NCBI RefSeq assembly: GCF_014652875.1
Contig: NZ_BMZQ01000002.1
Location: 744,001-808,000, forward strand
Length of the DNA stretch: 64,000 bases
Origin: Tianweitania populi
Lineage (GTDB): Bacteria; Pseudomonadota; Alphaproteobacteria; Rhizobiales; Rhizobiaceae
Direction: 5' to 3'
Position 1 is the first letter of the stretch, and every line of letters starts with the position of its first letter. The notes under the pieces were generated by a model that was not told the origin of the DNA, searched no databases, and saw only the letters and a program-made list of their open reading frames with translations. This document shows positions 57,403-64,000 of the stretch, in pieces. The position numbers and the translations under genes were made by a program.

Positions 57403-57722
57403 GCGACGCTCCGTGCCGCCTTTTCGGCGAGGCCGGATTGCGCGGTGCGGCGCTCGAGTTCGGCCATGACATCGCTCAGCGGTATGTCGGCCACGGCCAG
57501 CACGACCAGCCAATGGTAAAGCAGGTCGGCGCTTTCCGAAACGAGCGCCGCCTTGTCCGACCCGACCGCGGCGATCACGGTTTCCATCGCCTCCTCGCCG
57601 AACTTCTTGGCCGCCCGCTCCATGCCGGCCTGGTAGAGCTTGGCCGTCCAGGAATCCGAGGCGCCCGATCGCGCGCGGGTCGCGACGATCGTTTCAAGGT
57701 CGGCGAGTGTAAAGTCGCTCAT
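57399..57722 (-). CDS. hisE: Phosphoribosyl-ATP pyrophosphatase
   Basis: Second step of histidine synthesis: hydrolyses phosphoribosyl-ATP to phosphoribosyl-AMP. The 107-residue all-alpha protein has the MazG-like acidic motif [14 protein letters not shown] (Glu residues for Mg2+) followed by [13 protein letters not shown]. It is not fused to HisI, as is usual in rhizobia. The ATG at 57722 lies 13 bp after the hisF stop. A longer frame upstream overlaps hisF and is not coding. Confidence 0.96.
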   Translation of the reverse strand: MSDFTLADLETIVATRARSGASDSWTAKLYQAGMERAAKKFGEEAMETVIAAVGSDKAALVSESADLLYHWLVVLAVADIPLSDVMAELERRTAQSGLAEKAARSVA

Positions 57723-57735
57723 GGCAAATCCCCGT

Positions 57736-58524
57736 TTAGAGGTCAGCCGGATCGAGACGCACGGCCAAGCCGGCTTTTGCCATGTGCGCTTTGGCTTCGG
57801 CAATCGAAAACGTTCCGAAGTGGAAGATCGAGGCGGCCAACACCGCGCCTGCATGCCCGTCGCGAATGCCATCCACGAGGTGGTCCAGCGTGCCGACGCC
57901 GCCGGACGCAATCACCGGCGCGCGTACGGCATCGGCAATCGTGCGCGTGAGGGCGATGTCGTAGCCGGCCTTGGTGCCGTCGCGGTCCATGGAAGTCAGC
58001 AGGATTTCGCCTGCGCCGAGATCCACGACTTTGCGCGCGAATTCTACGGCGTCGAGGCCGGTCCGTCTGCGGCCGCCATGGGTGAAGATTTCCCAGCGGT
58101 CTGTCTCGCCGCTGGCTGACACTTTCTTCGCGTCGATCGCCACCACGATGCACTGGTTGCCGAACTTGTCGGCGGCTTCCGCCACGAAATCCGGGTTCTT
58201 CACCGCCGCCGTGTTGATCGACACCTTATCTGCGCCGGCCAACAGGAGCTTGCGAATATCGCCAACCGCCCGCACGCCGCCACCCACCGTCAGCGGCATG
58301 AAACAATGTTCGGCCGTTCTCGCAACAATGTCGAAGATCGTGTCGCGATTGTCTGAAGATGCAGTGATATCCAGAAAGCAGAGCTCGTCCGCGCCGGCCG
58401 CATCATAGGCCTTTGCAGCTTCCACCGGGTCACCGGCATCGATCAGATCGACGAAGTTGACGCCCTTGACGACACGGCCGTCCTTGACGTCGAGGCAGGG
58501 AATGATGCGGGCTTTGAGGGTCAT
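57736..58524 (-). CDS. hisF: Imidazole glycerol phosphate synthase cyclase subunit
   Basis: With HisH, makes imidazole glycerol phosphate and AICAR. The 262-residue TIM barrel begins [21 protein letters not shown] (catalytic Asp in LDV), with [43 protein letters not shown] (second catalytic Asp) and [11 protein letters not shown]. The ATG at 58524 overlaps the stop of a small membrane-protein gene by 4 bp. Confidence 0.97.
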   Translation of the reverse strand: MTLKARIIPCLDVKDGRVVKGVNFVDLIDAGDPVEAAKAYDAAGADELCFLDITASSDNRDTIFDIVARTAEHCFMPLTVGGGVRAVGDIRKLLLAGADKVSINTAAVKNPDFVAEAADKFGNQCIVVAIDAKKVSASGETDRWEIFTHGGRRRTGLDAVEFARKVVDLGAGEILLTSMDRDGTKAGYDIALTRTIADAVRAPVIASGGVGTLDHLVDGIRDGHAGAVLAASIFHFGTFSIAEAKAHMAKAGLAVRLDPADL

Positions 58525-58838
58525 GGGCGTGATCTGCTTCGGCGATAGAAGATAACGCCTGCCGCAATGCACCAGATAAGAAGGAAGATCAAACCGAGAG
58601 GCACGGTGTAGATGAGGAAGAAGCCCATCAAGGCCAGCACAGTCAACGGCCCGCCGAAATCCACTCCAGCAATGACGCAGGGCGCGGTCCCGGCTTCATT
58701 GATGGCACAGCCGAGCGGCATTGCGACGGCGGCTGCAAGCAAGGTTCCAAGCAACGGCCCGGCGGCAAAGAGCAGGATCGCGAAAAGGGCACCGAACAGC
58801 CTGCGGACTGGTGAGCGGGTATCAGGCGGCAATGTCAC
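58521..58838 (-). CDS. Small membrane protein between hisA and hisF (copy A)
   Basis: A 105-residue protein with transmembrane segments at about 13-40 and 66-96 and an Arg-rich tail. The loop between them contains two cysteines (Cys44, Cys54 in [12 protein letters not shown]). It aligns without gaps, residue for residue, with the 105-residue product of the neighbouring gene, sharing ILLFAA, PCVI-x-G-x-D-x-G, MG-x-F and TVP-x-GL. I recognise no family function. It overlaps hisF and copy B by ATGA junctions, so it is translated as part of the his operon. Confidence 0.78.
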   Translation of the reverse strand: MTLPPDTRSPVRRLFGALFAILLFAAGPLLGTLLAAAVAMPLGCAINEAGTAPCVIAGVDFGGPLTVLALMGFFLIYTVPLGLIFLLIWCIAAGVIFYRRSRSRP

Positions 58839-59152
58839 GCGCGTGCCCGGTACCGGCGGAAGAGATGGATCAGGGCAACCGCCAGCCAGACCACCAGCAG
58901 GAACAAGCCTGTCGGCACGGTGATCAGCATGAACCAGCCCATCACGCCGAACTGGTAGAGCGTTTCGCCGTAATCAGTGCCGTTGATCACACAGGGATGG
59001 ATCGACCCTTCGTCCAGCTGGCAGCCATGGGCGCTGGCGATCGATCCGGCTGTAAGGGCGGAAATGATGGGTGCAGCTGCAAAGAGCAGGATCGCAACCA
59101 AGGAAAACAGGAACCAGAAGATCGTCCAAGCCTTGCTGCGCCCTGCTGCCAT
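58835..59152 (-). CDS. Small membrane protein between hisA and hisF (copy B)
   Basis: A 105-residue paralogue of the adjacent copy A, in the same register from end to end. Transmembrane segments lie at about 10-38 and 66-95, with an intervening loop bearing Cys44 and Cys54 (HGCQLDEGSIHPCVINGTD) and an RRYRAR tail. The conserved cysteine pair in a probable periplasmic loop suggests a disulfide. The ATG at 59152 is 2 bp past the hisA stop, and its stop overlaps copy A by 4 bp. Function unknown; origin by tandem duplication is inferred from the gapless match. Confidence 0.78.
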   Translation of the reverse strand: MAAGRSKAWTIFWFLFSLVAILLFAAAPIISALTAGSIASAHGCQLDEGSIHPCVINGTDYGETLYQFGVMGWFMLITVPTGLFLLVVWLAVALIHLFRRYRARA

Positions 59153-59154
59153 GT

Positions 59155-59898
59155 TCAGGTCCGGCCTACGCCTGAACTGCCAAGGATCGCCAGCGCTTCA
59201 GCCGGATCGATGCGGCCATCATAAAGGGCGCGGCCGGAAATCGCGCCTTCGAGCTTGGCGGCGTCCGGCTGGGTCATGCGGCGAATGTCGTCCAACGAGG
59301 CAAGGCCCCCTGACGCAATAACCGGGATCGAAACAGCCTCGGCTAGCGCAATCGTCGCATCCCAATTGATGCCGGCCAGCACCCCATCGCGGTCGATATC
59401 GGTATAGATAATGGCCGCGACACCCGCGCCCTCGAACTTGCGAGCGAGTTCGATCACCTCCAGCGAAGAGGCTTCCGCCCAGCCTTCCACCGCAACCTTG
59501 CCGCCCTTGGCGTCGATGCCGACGGCGATCTTGCCCGGAAACCGCTGGCACGCTTCGCGCACAAGATCCGGATCGCGCACGGCCACTGTGCCTAGGATGA
59601 CGCGTGCCAGGCCCTTGTCCAGCCAGGCGTCGATTTGTGCCAAGGTGCGGATGCCACCGCCGAGCTGAACCGGGTTGGTCGTAGCTTGAAGGATCGCCTC
59701 GACCGCCGCGCCATTGCGGCTTTCGCCAGCAAAGGCGCCGTCGAGATCGACGACATGCAGCCACTCGAAACCCTGCTCCTGGAAAGCGCGTGCCTGATCT
59801 GCCGGGTCTTCATTATAGACCGTCGCACTGGCCATCTTGCCCAGCTTCAAGCGAACGCAACGACCTTCCTTGAGGTCGATGGCGGGGAATAGGATCAT
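59155..59898 (-). CDS. hisA: ProFAR isomerase (1-(5-phosphoribosyl)-5-[(5-phosphoribosylamino)methylideneamino]imidazole-4-carboxamide isomerase)
   Basis: Amadori isomerase of histidine synthesis. The 247-residue TIM barrel begins [16 protein letters not shown] (catalytic Asp), with [54 protein letters not shown] and [11 protein letters not shown]. The ATG at 59898 overlaps the hisH stop by 4 bp; an in-frame ATG three codons upstream is less conserved. Confidence 0.97.
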   Translation of the reverse strand: MILFPAIDLKEGRCVRLKLGKMASATVYNEDPADQARAFQEQGFEWLHVVDLDGAFAGESRNGAAVEAILQATTNPVQLGGGIRTLAQIDAWLDKGLARVILGTVAVRDPDLVREACQRFPGKIAVGIDAKGGKVAVEGWAEASSLEVIELARKFEGAGVAAIIYTDIDRDGVLAGINWDATIALAEAVSIPVIASGGLASLDDIRRMTQPDAAKLEGAISGRALYDGRIDPAEALAILGSSGVGRT

Positions 59899-60545
59899 GG
59901 CTTCCACTTCAGGAAATTGCCGACAAGAGCCAACCCAAGCGTCTGGCTCTTTTCGGGATGGAACTGCGTGCCGGCCATGTTATCGCGCGCGACGATCGCC
60001 GTGACTGCGCCGCCGTAGTCGGTGGTAGCGACGAGCTGGTCATCGCGGGCGGTGGCCAGGTGGTAGGAATGCACGAAATAAGCGTGCAGGCCTGCCTCGC
60101 CGGTCTGGATATCAGCTAATAGCGGATGCTGATGTTTCACGTGAATCGTGTTCCAGCCGATATGCGGGATCTTCAGGGTCGGATCGGATGGCGTCATCTC
60201 AACCACTTCACCGGCGATCCAGCCCAGCCCTTGCGTGACCGTCTTTTCCAGTCCGCGCTCGGCCATCAGTTGCATGCCGACGCAGATGCCGATGAAGGGC
60301 TTTCCACCTCTTAGCACCGTTTCTTCCAGCACCTCGACCATCCCCGGAACCGCGTCGAGGCCAGCGCGGCAGTCGGCATAAGCGCCGACGCCCGGCAGCA
60401 CGATGCGATCGGCGCTTCGTACGACCTCTGCGTTGTCCGTCAGGGTAATTTCAGCATCGATGCCGCTTTCCCGCGCAGCACGCTCGAAGGCTTTGGTCGC
60501 CGAATGCAGGTTGCCGGAGCCGTAGTCGATGATCGCGACGCGCAT
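59895..60545 (-). CDS. hisH: Imidazole glycerol phosphate synthase glutaminase subunit
   Basis: Class I glutamine amidotransferase that supplies ammonia to HisF. The 216-residue product starts [15 protein letters not shown], with [10 protein letters not shown], catalytic Cys88 in [11 protein letters not shown], and the His-Glu pair in [10 protein letters not shown]. The ATG at 60545 shares one base with the DUF2628 stop (TGATG). An upstream in-frame start would overlap that gene by 85 bp and is not used. Confidence 0.97.
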   Translation of the reverse strand: MRVAIIDYGSGNLHSATKAFERAARESGIDAEITLTDNAEVVRSADRIVLPGVGAYADCRAGLDAVPGMVEVLEETVLRGGKPFIGICVGMQLMAERGLEKTVTQGLGWIAGEVVEMTPSDPTLKIPHIGWNTIHVKHQHPLLADIQTGEAGLHAYFVHSYHLATARDDQLVATTDYGGAVTAIVARDNMAGTQFHPEKSQTLGLALVGNFLKWKP

Positions 60546-61030
60546 CAGCGTTTCCATGGAAAGGTGGTGGTAGCCGTCTGCATAGACGCGCGAAGAGTCG
60601 GCCGGACGGCGTTCGTCCGCTGCGGCCAAGGCGTGTCCTCAAGCACGACATCGCGCTCGTCCGCCGAAGCGGCGTAACGCAATTCGGCCTCTCGGCTGTT
60701 GACCGCTTCCACCGGACCCCAAACGCGCCAGCCACAACGGCGCATGGCATTGATGCGGAGGTTGCGGGCTTCGAGGCCGAAGTAGAGCTGGGTCAGCAGC
60801 GACAAGGAAAGCCCAAGCAGAGGATGGCCGCCGAACTGCGTTGCAAGAGCGCCAGCCGCCACCATCAGCGCAAGCGCCGCCAGCGCCTCGATCCAAAGCC
60901 AATGGAACAGCAGCCAGACCACCGGCAGCAGGAAGGCCCAGAAGGAGAAGCCATCGCGCACCAAGACGGCGCGGTCCTGCGCTTGGGACAGGTCGGACAC
61001 ATCGGGTTCGAGGACGACGAAAACGGCCAT
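60545..61030 (-). CDS. DUF2628 membrane protein in the his operon
   Basis: A 161-residue protein with the DUF2628 layout. It has an N-terminal acidic cytoplasmic segment ([12 protein letters not shown]), then [21 protein letters not shown] and [15 protein letters not shown] as membrane helices, a third hydrophobic stretch near 71-85, and the [19 protein letters not shown] motif. Function unknown; a gene of this kind between hisB and hisH is common in rhizobia. It begins 1 bp after the hisB stop and is coupled to hisH. Confidence 0.86.
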   Translation of the reverse strand: MAVFVVLEPDVSDLSQAQDRAVLVRDGFSFWAFLLPVVWLLFHWLWIEALAALALMVAAGALATQFGGHPLLGLSLSLLTQLYFGLEARNLRINAMRRCGWRVWGPVEAVNSREAELRYAASADERDVVLEDTPWPQRTNAVRPTLRASMQTATTTFPWKR

Positions 61031-61031
61031 A

Positions 61032-61637
61032 TCAGCCCTTCAGCGAACCCTTGGTGGACGGAACGATGCCGGCCTGGCGCGGATCGGCTTCGGTCGCCGC
61101 CCGCAAGACGCGCGCCACTGCCTTGAAGCAGGTTTCTGCGATATGGTGCGAGTTAGCGCCATAGTGGTTGGTGATATGCAGTGTGATCCCAGCATTTTGC
61201 GCCAAAGCGTGGAAGAACTCCCTGAACAGCTCGGTGTCGAACGTGCCGATCTTCTGCGAGGGGAACTGGACGTTCCAGATGAGGTAGGGCCGCCCCGAAA
61301 CATCCACTGCCGCGCGGGTCAGCGTTTCGTCCATCGCGAGATCGAGCGAGGCATAGCGGGTGATGCCGCGACGGTCGCCCAAGGCCTTATCGAGCGCCTG
61401 ACCGATCGCGATGCCGACATCTTCCACCGTATGGTGGTCGTCGATATGCAGATCGCCGTCGGCCTTGATGTTCATGTCGATCAGCGAATGGCGCGATAGC
61501 TGTTCCAGCATGTGGTCGAAGAAGCCGACCCCGGTGGCGATATCGAACTGGCCGGTGCCGTCGACCGAAAGCGACACGGCGATCGCGGTTTCCTTGGTCT
61601 TGCGCTCGACGCTTGCGCTACGCTGTGCCTCGGCCAT
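61032..61637 (-). CDS. hisB: Imidazoleglycerol-phosphate dehydratase
   Basis: Dehydrates imidazole glycerol phosphate to imidazole acetol phosphate. The 201-residue monofunctional enzyme has the metal-binding signatures [41 protein letters not shown] and [19 protein letters not shown]. First gene of the minus-strand his operon, divergent from hslV; its promoter lies in the 169-bp gap. Confidence 0.97.
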   Translation of the reverse strand: MAEAQRSASVERKTKETAIAVSLSVDGTGQFDIATGVGFFDHMLEQLSRHSLIDMNIKADGDLHIDDHHTVEDVGIAIGQALDKALGDRRGITRYASLDLAMDETLTRAAVDVSGRPYLIWNVQFPSQKIGTFDTELFREFFHALAQNAGITLHITNHYGANSHHIAETCFKAVARVLRAATEADPRQAGIVPSTKGSLKG

Positions 61638-61706
61638 GAGTGTGGTCCTGCTTCACTGTGTATGCGCTCCATAACAGCCGCCTCCACCCGTGACCAGAAC
61701 CGGGCT

Positions 61707-61735
61707 TTGCAAATGCGGGCGCAGCTTCATACATA
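61707..61735 (+). promoter_or_regulatory. Candidate promoter of hslV
   Basis: TTGCAA (61707-61712), a 17-bp spacer and TACATA (61730-61735) resemble a sigma-70 promoter about 70 bp before the hslV ATG. A heat-shock (RpoH) reading of the same stretch (CTTTG...CATACAT) is possible but poorer than the dnaK site. Confidence 0.3.
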
Positions 61736-61806
61736 GCCGGCGAGACCAAAGGGGTTTGCATGATCGCCAGATACGGATCGTGCGAGCCGCCAATCCGGAG
61801 TTTTCC

Positions 61807-62355
61807 ATGCCAAACGAAATCATCATGCACGGCACGACCATCGTCACCGTGCGCAAGGGCAACAAGGTCGTGATCGCCGGCGACGGGCAGGTCAGCCTTG
61901 GCCAGACCGTCATGAAGGGCAACGCCAAGAAGGTGCGCCGGCTCGGCAAGGGCAATGTGATCGCGGGCTTTGCGGGCGCCACCGCCGACGCCTTCACGCT
62001 GCTGGAGCGCCTGGAAGCCAAGCTCGAACAATATCCCGACCAGCTGACGCGCGCCTGCGTCGATCTCGCCAAGGACTGGCGCACCGATCGCTATCTGCGC
62101 CGGCTGGAAGCCATGATGCTGGTGGCCGACAAGAACGTGTCGCTGGCACTCACCGGCACCGGCGACGTGCTGGAGCCCGAGCACGGCGTCATGGCGATCG
62201 GCTCCGGCGGCAATTATGCGCTTGCCGCGGCGCGCGCTTTGTTTGACACCGATCAGGATGCCGAAGCCATCGCGCGCAAGGCCATGCAGATCGCGGGCGA
62301 AATCTGCGTTTACACCAACAACAGCGTAATCCTGGAGAGCGTCGATCTTGACTGA
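61807..62355 (+). CDS. hslV: ATP-dependent protease proteolytic subunit HslV
   Basis: Threonine peptidase forming the core of the HslUV (ClpQY) protease. The 182-residue product has an N-terminal MPNEIIMHG propeptide followed by [24 protein letters not shown]. After processing, Thr10 would be the catalytic N-terminus. [27 protein letters not shown] and [16 protein letters not shown] are typical. The ATG at 61807 has CCGGAG about 7 bp upstream. The ATPase gene hslU does not follow directly: a GNAT gene overlaps the 3' end, and then DUF2585. Confidence 0.96.
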   Translation: MPNEIIMHGTTIVTVRKGNKVVIAGDGQVSLGQTVMKGNAKKVRRLGKGNVIAGFAGATADAFTLLERLEAKLEQYPDQLTRACVDLAKDWRTDRYLRRLEAMMLVADKNVSLALTGTGDVLEPEHGVMAIGSGGNYALAAARALFDTDQDAEAIARKAMQIAGEICVYTNNSVILESVDLD

Positions 62356-62878
62356 TCCCGAAGCCACCTACGACCTCCGCCCGGTTGTTCCGGAAGATCT
62401 GCCGCTTCTGGAAAGCTGGCTGCGCCAGCCGCATGCCCTGGAATGGTGGGGCGACGACGTGACGGGCTCGCTGGAAGAAATCATCGAGGCGGCCGAAGGC
62501 GTCGATACCGAGCCGTTGATCGTGGAGCTCGACGGCACGCCGATCGCCTATCTCGAGATCTATGATCCGCATCTCGAAGACGACCATCCCTACCAGGATC
62601 AGCCCTTCGGCACGCTGGGCCTCGATCTTACCATCGGCGATCCGGCCTTGCTCGGCCAGGGTCACGGCACGGCTATTCTCACCCAAGTCAGCGACCAGTT
62701 GTTTGAAGAAGGCGCGCCGCAGCTGATCGTCGATCCGCATCCGGATAATGCCAGAGCGATCCGCGCCTCGGCGAAAGCAGGCTTTGAAGAGATCGGACGC
62801 CGGACCTCCGTGGAAGGCGCCGTTGTGCTGATGGCGCGGATTTCCGACGTGGATGCCGACATGCAGGATGGTAGCTGA
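62348..62878 (+). CDS. GNAT acetyltransferase, AAC(6')/RimJ-like
   Basis: A 176-residue GNAT-fold protein. It starts at TTG (62348), preceded by CTGGAGAG, and overlaps the hslV end by 8 bp. [28 protein letters not shown] is the family N-terminal helix, and the acetyl-CoA pyrophosphate loop is around [10 protein letters not shown], followed by [23 protein letters not shown]. The closest families acylate aminoglycosides, siderophore amines or lysines. In rhizobia a gene of this type commonly lies next to hslV, so housekeeping use is likelier than antibiotic resistance. Confidence 0.82.
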   Translation: MTDPEATYDLRPVVPEDLPLLESWLRQPHALEWWGDDVTGSLEEIIEAAEGVDTEPLIVELDGTPIAYLEIYDPHLEDDHPYQDQPFGTLGLDLTIGDPALLGQGHGTAILTQVSDQLFEEGAPQLIVDPHPDNARAIRASAKAGFEEIGRRTSVEGAVVLMARISDVDADMQDGS

Positions 62879-62934
62879 CGAACAGGCTCCAGCCATGCCA
62901 TGAAGGACGTTCTAGTTCTTCGGCATCTGGAGCC

Positions 62935-63528
62935 ATGATGACCACGCAGATCGCGAACCCCCTGCCTCGTTCCGCCTGGAAAACGGGTGTGCTCCTCGTT
63001 CTGGGCCTGATCGTCATCCAGGCGATCACCCTTTACGCCATGGGGCGCGTGCCGATCTGCGAGTGCGGATATGTCAAGCTGTGGCATGGCGTGGTGAACA
63101 GTTCGGAGAATTCGCAGCATCTTTCGGACTGGTACACCTTCTCCCACATCATCCACGGCTTCCTGTTCTATGCGCTGATGCGCTTCCTGTTTCCGCGCGC
63201 TTCGCTCGGCACAAGGCTGGCACTGGCAGCCGGTCTGGAGATTGCCTGGGAGATCGTGGAAAACACCAACTGGGTCATCAACCGCTACCGCGAAGGCACC
63301 ATCTCGCTGGATTATGACGGCGACTCCATCATCAACTCGGTGATGGATACGGTGTTCATGGTCGTAGGCTTCGTGATGGCCTGGCGGCTGCCGGTCTGGA
63401 CGACGATCACACTCGCCATCATCGCGGAGCTGGTGGTCGGCACTCTGATCCGGGATAATCTCACCCTCAACGTCCTGATGCTGGTTTATCCCCTTGAAGC
63501 GGTGAAAGCCTGGCAAGGCGCGCTCTGA
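62935..63528 (+). CDS. DUF2585 (UPF0314) membrane protein
   Basis: A 197-residue integral membrane protein of the DUF2585 family. Hydrophobic segments lie at about 16-36, 70-87, 95-107, 135-150 and 155-172. Between them is the conserved [30 protein letters not shown] block, then [21 protein letters not shown] and [16 protein letters not shown], rich in possible catalytic or metal-binding residues. Function unknown. The ATG at 62935 lies 56 bp after the GNAT stop, and the next gene starts 3 bp after its own stop. Confidence 0.88.
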   Translation: MMTTQIANPLPRSAWKTGVLLVLGLIVIQAITLYAMGRVPICECGYVKLWHGVVNSSENSQHLSDWYTFSHIIHGFLFYALMRFLFPRASLGTRLALAAGLEIAWEIVENTNWVINRYREGTISLDYDGDSIINSVMDTVFMVVGFVMAWRLPVWTTITLAIIAELVVGTLIRDNLTLNVLMLVYPLEAVKAWQGAL

Positions 63529-63531
63529 ACC

Positions 63532-64000
63532 ATGGCGACGGCGAACGACACGCGCCCGGCTTCGATCAGCCTCGAAACCCTTGATGCCGCCCTTGCCTCC
63601 GGCGTCATCTCGCTTGATCAGCGTGAGCGCCTGCTCGCGATGGAAGCCGGGCCGGAGAGCGTGGCCACGGCCGGAGGCGACGAGGAAAACCTGCGTCTCA
63701 TCGGTGGCGGCAACGACCTGTTCGTGACAGTCGGCACCGTGCTGCTCACGGCTGGCTTCTACTTCGTTCTCAACACGATGCTTGTTGGGCGTCCTCTGTG
63801 GATCGCTGCCGCCCTTGCCGCCTTCGCCTGGCTCGTTGCGGAAGTGGTGACGCGCCAGCACCGCATGAAGCTGTCGTCGACCGTCCTCGCTTTGGTCTTC
63901 GCGGCGTCCGGCACCGTTTTGCTGGTCCTGCTCGTGCAGGCCATTCTCGATATTCAGCTGCCGGATTCCCTTTGGGAGTTGATCGCCATGCGCGGGCCGG
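63532..64000 (+). CDS. Multi-pass membrane protein, DUF2157-like (3' end outside window)
   Basis: A partial gene; 156 codons are visible and the frame stays open to the end of the window. The ATG at 63532 starts MATANDTRPASISLETLDAALASGVIS, then a soluble N-terminal helix region with a LDQRERLLAM segment. Hydrophobic segments follow at about 64-80, 88-102 and 113-134. The layout (short cytoplasmic N-domain resembling a DUF2157 head, then many helices) suggests a large uncharacterised inner-membrane protein. It begins 3 bp after the DUF2585 stop, so it is co-transcribed with that gene. Family assignment is tentative. Confidence 0.65.
   Translation, partial: MATANDTRPASISLETLDAALASGVISLDQRERLLAMEAGPESVATAGGDEENLRLIGGGNDLFVTVGTVLLTAGFYFVLNTMLVGRPLWIAAALAAFAWLVAEVVTRQHRMKLSSTVLALVFAASGTVLLVLLVQAILDIQLPDSLWELIAMRGP

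Noticed and set aside
62348-62878. Aminoglycoside 6'-acetyltransferase resistance gene
   Set aside because: It is in a core context overlapping hslV with no mobile element nearby; GNAT similarity alone does not show drug acetylation.

Overview
This 64 kb window is a compact, GC-rich, mostly core chromosomal segment of an alphaproteobacterium. The best fit is the order Hyphomicrobiales (Rhizobiales). The evidence is gene content and order: chvI-chvG-hprK-EIIA(Man)-HPr-ahcY-divL, divergent pckA, the trpF-trpB-...-trpA-accD-folC / trxA / addA-addB block, and hisB-DUF2628-hisH-hisA-...-hisF-hisE-coaA next to hslV. This is the arrangement I associate with rhizobial chromosomes. I cannot name a genus from the sequence alone. 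I see no rRNA or tRNA gene, CRISPR array, transposase, integrase or phage gene.

Layout. 1-8.6 kb: the end of a pseudouridine kinase gene (cut by the window edge), psuG, a 512-bp hairpin-rich non-coding stretch, a small RlpA-like protein, a GT-C/GT2 membrane glycosyltransferase pair, gshB and comM. 8.8-17.9 kb, all on the minus strand: a transglutaminase-like cysteine protease, PHB depolymerase, DUF1330, pyrF, a flavin reductase, pmtA, dnaJ, dnaK (with a convincing heat-shock promoter), a RibD-like reductase and a cupin. 18-24.3 kb: a translation cluster running infC, methyltransferase, rpmI, rplT, pheS, unknown gene, pheT. 24.5-27.9 kb: a hydrolase, a BenE-type transporter, DUF2852 and a YgjP-like metalloprotease. 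27.9-33.8 kb: the trp/acc/fol operon, with two unrecognised genes between trpB and trpA. 33.8-46.6 kb: an EamA exporter, trxA, addA, addB, murU, a tsaE-amgK fusion and divL. 46.8-52.1 kb: ahcY and the regulatory PTS/ChvGI operon. 52.5-56.4 kb: pckA, arfB, alkB and a PAP2 phosphatase. 56.4-61.6 kb: coaA and the his operon. 61.8-64 kb: hslV, a GNAT protein, DUF2585 and a partial membrane protein.

How the genes fit together. The ChvG/ChvI two-component system, HPr kinase, EIIA and HPr form one minus-strand unit facing pckA, linking envelope stress and carbon state to gluconeogenesis. AhcY, preceded by a perfect 20-bp palindrome, recycles the S-adenosylhomocysteine made by methyltransferases such as PmtA. 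AmgK and MurU form a peptidoglycan sugar-salvage pair, with AmgK fused to the tRNA-modification ATPase TsaE. DivL is a cell-cycle pseudokinase with tyrosine in place of the phospho-accepting histidine.

No phage-like or defence-like novel system is visible. The most interesting material is small: genes inserted into otherwise standard operons (trpB/trpA, pheS/pheT, hisA/hisF, infC/rpmI), the TsaE-AmgK fusion, the palindrome before ahcY, and several structured non-coding stretches.
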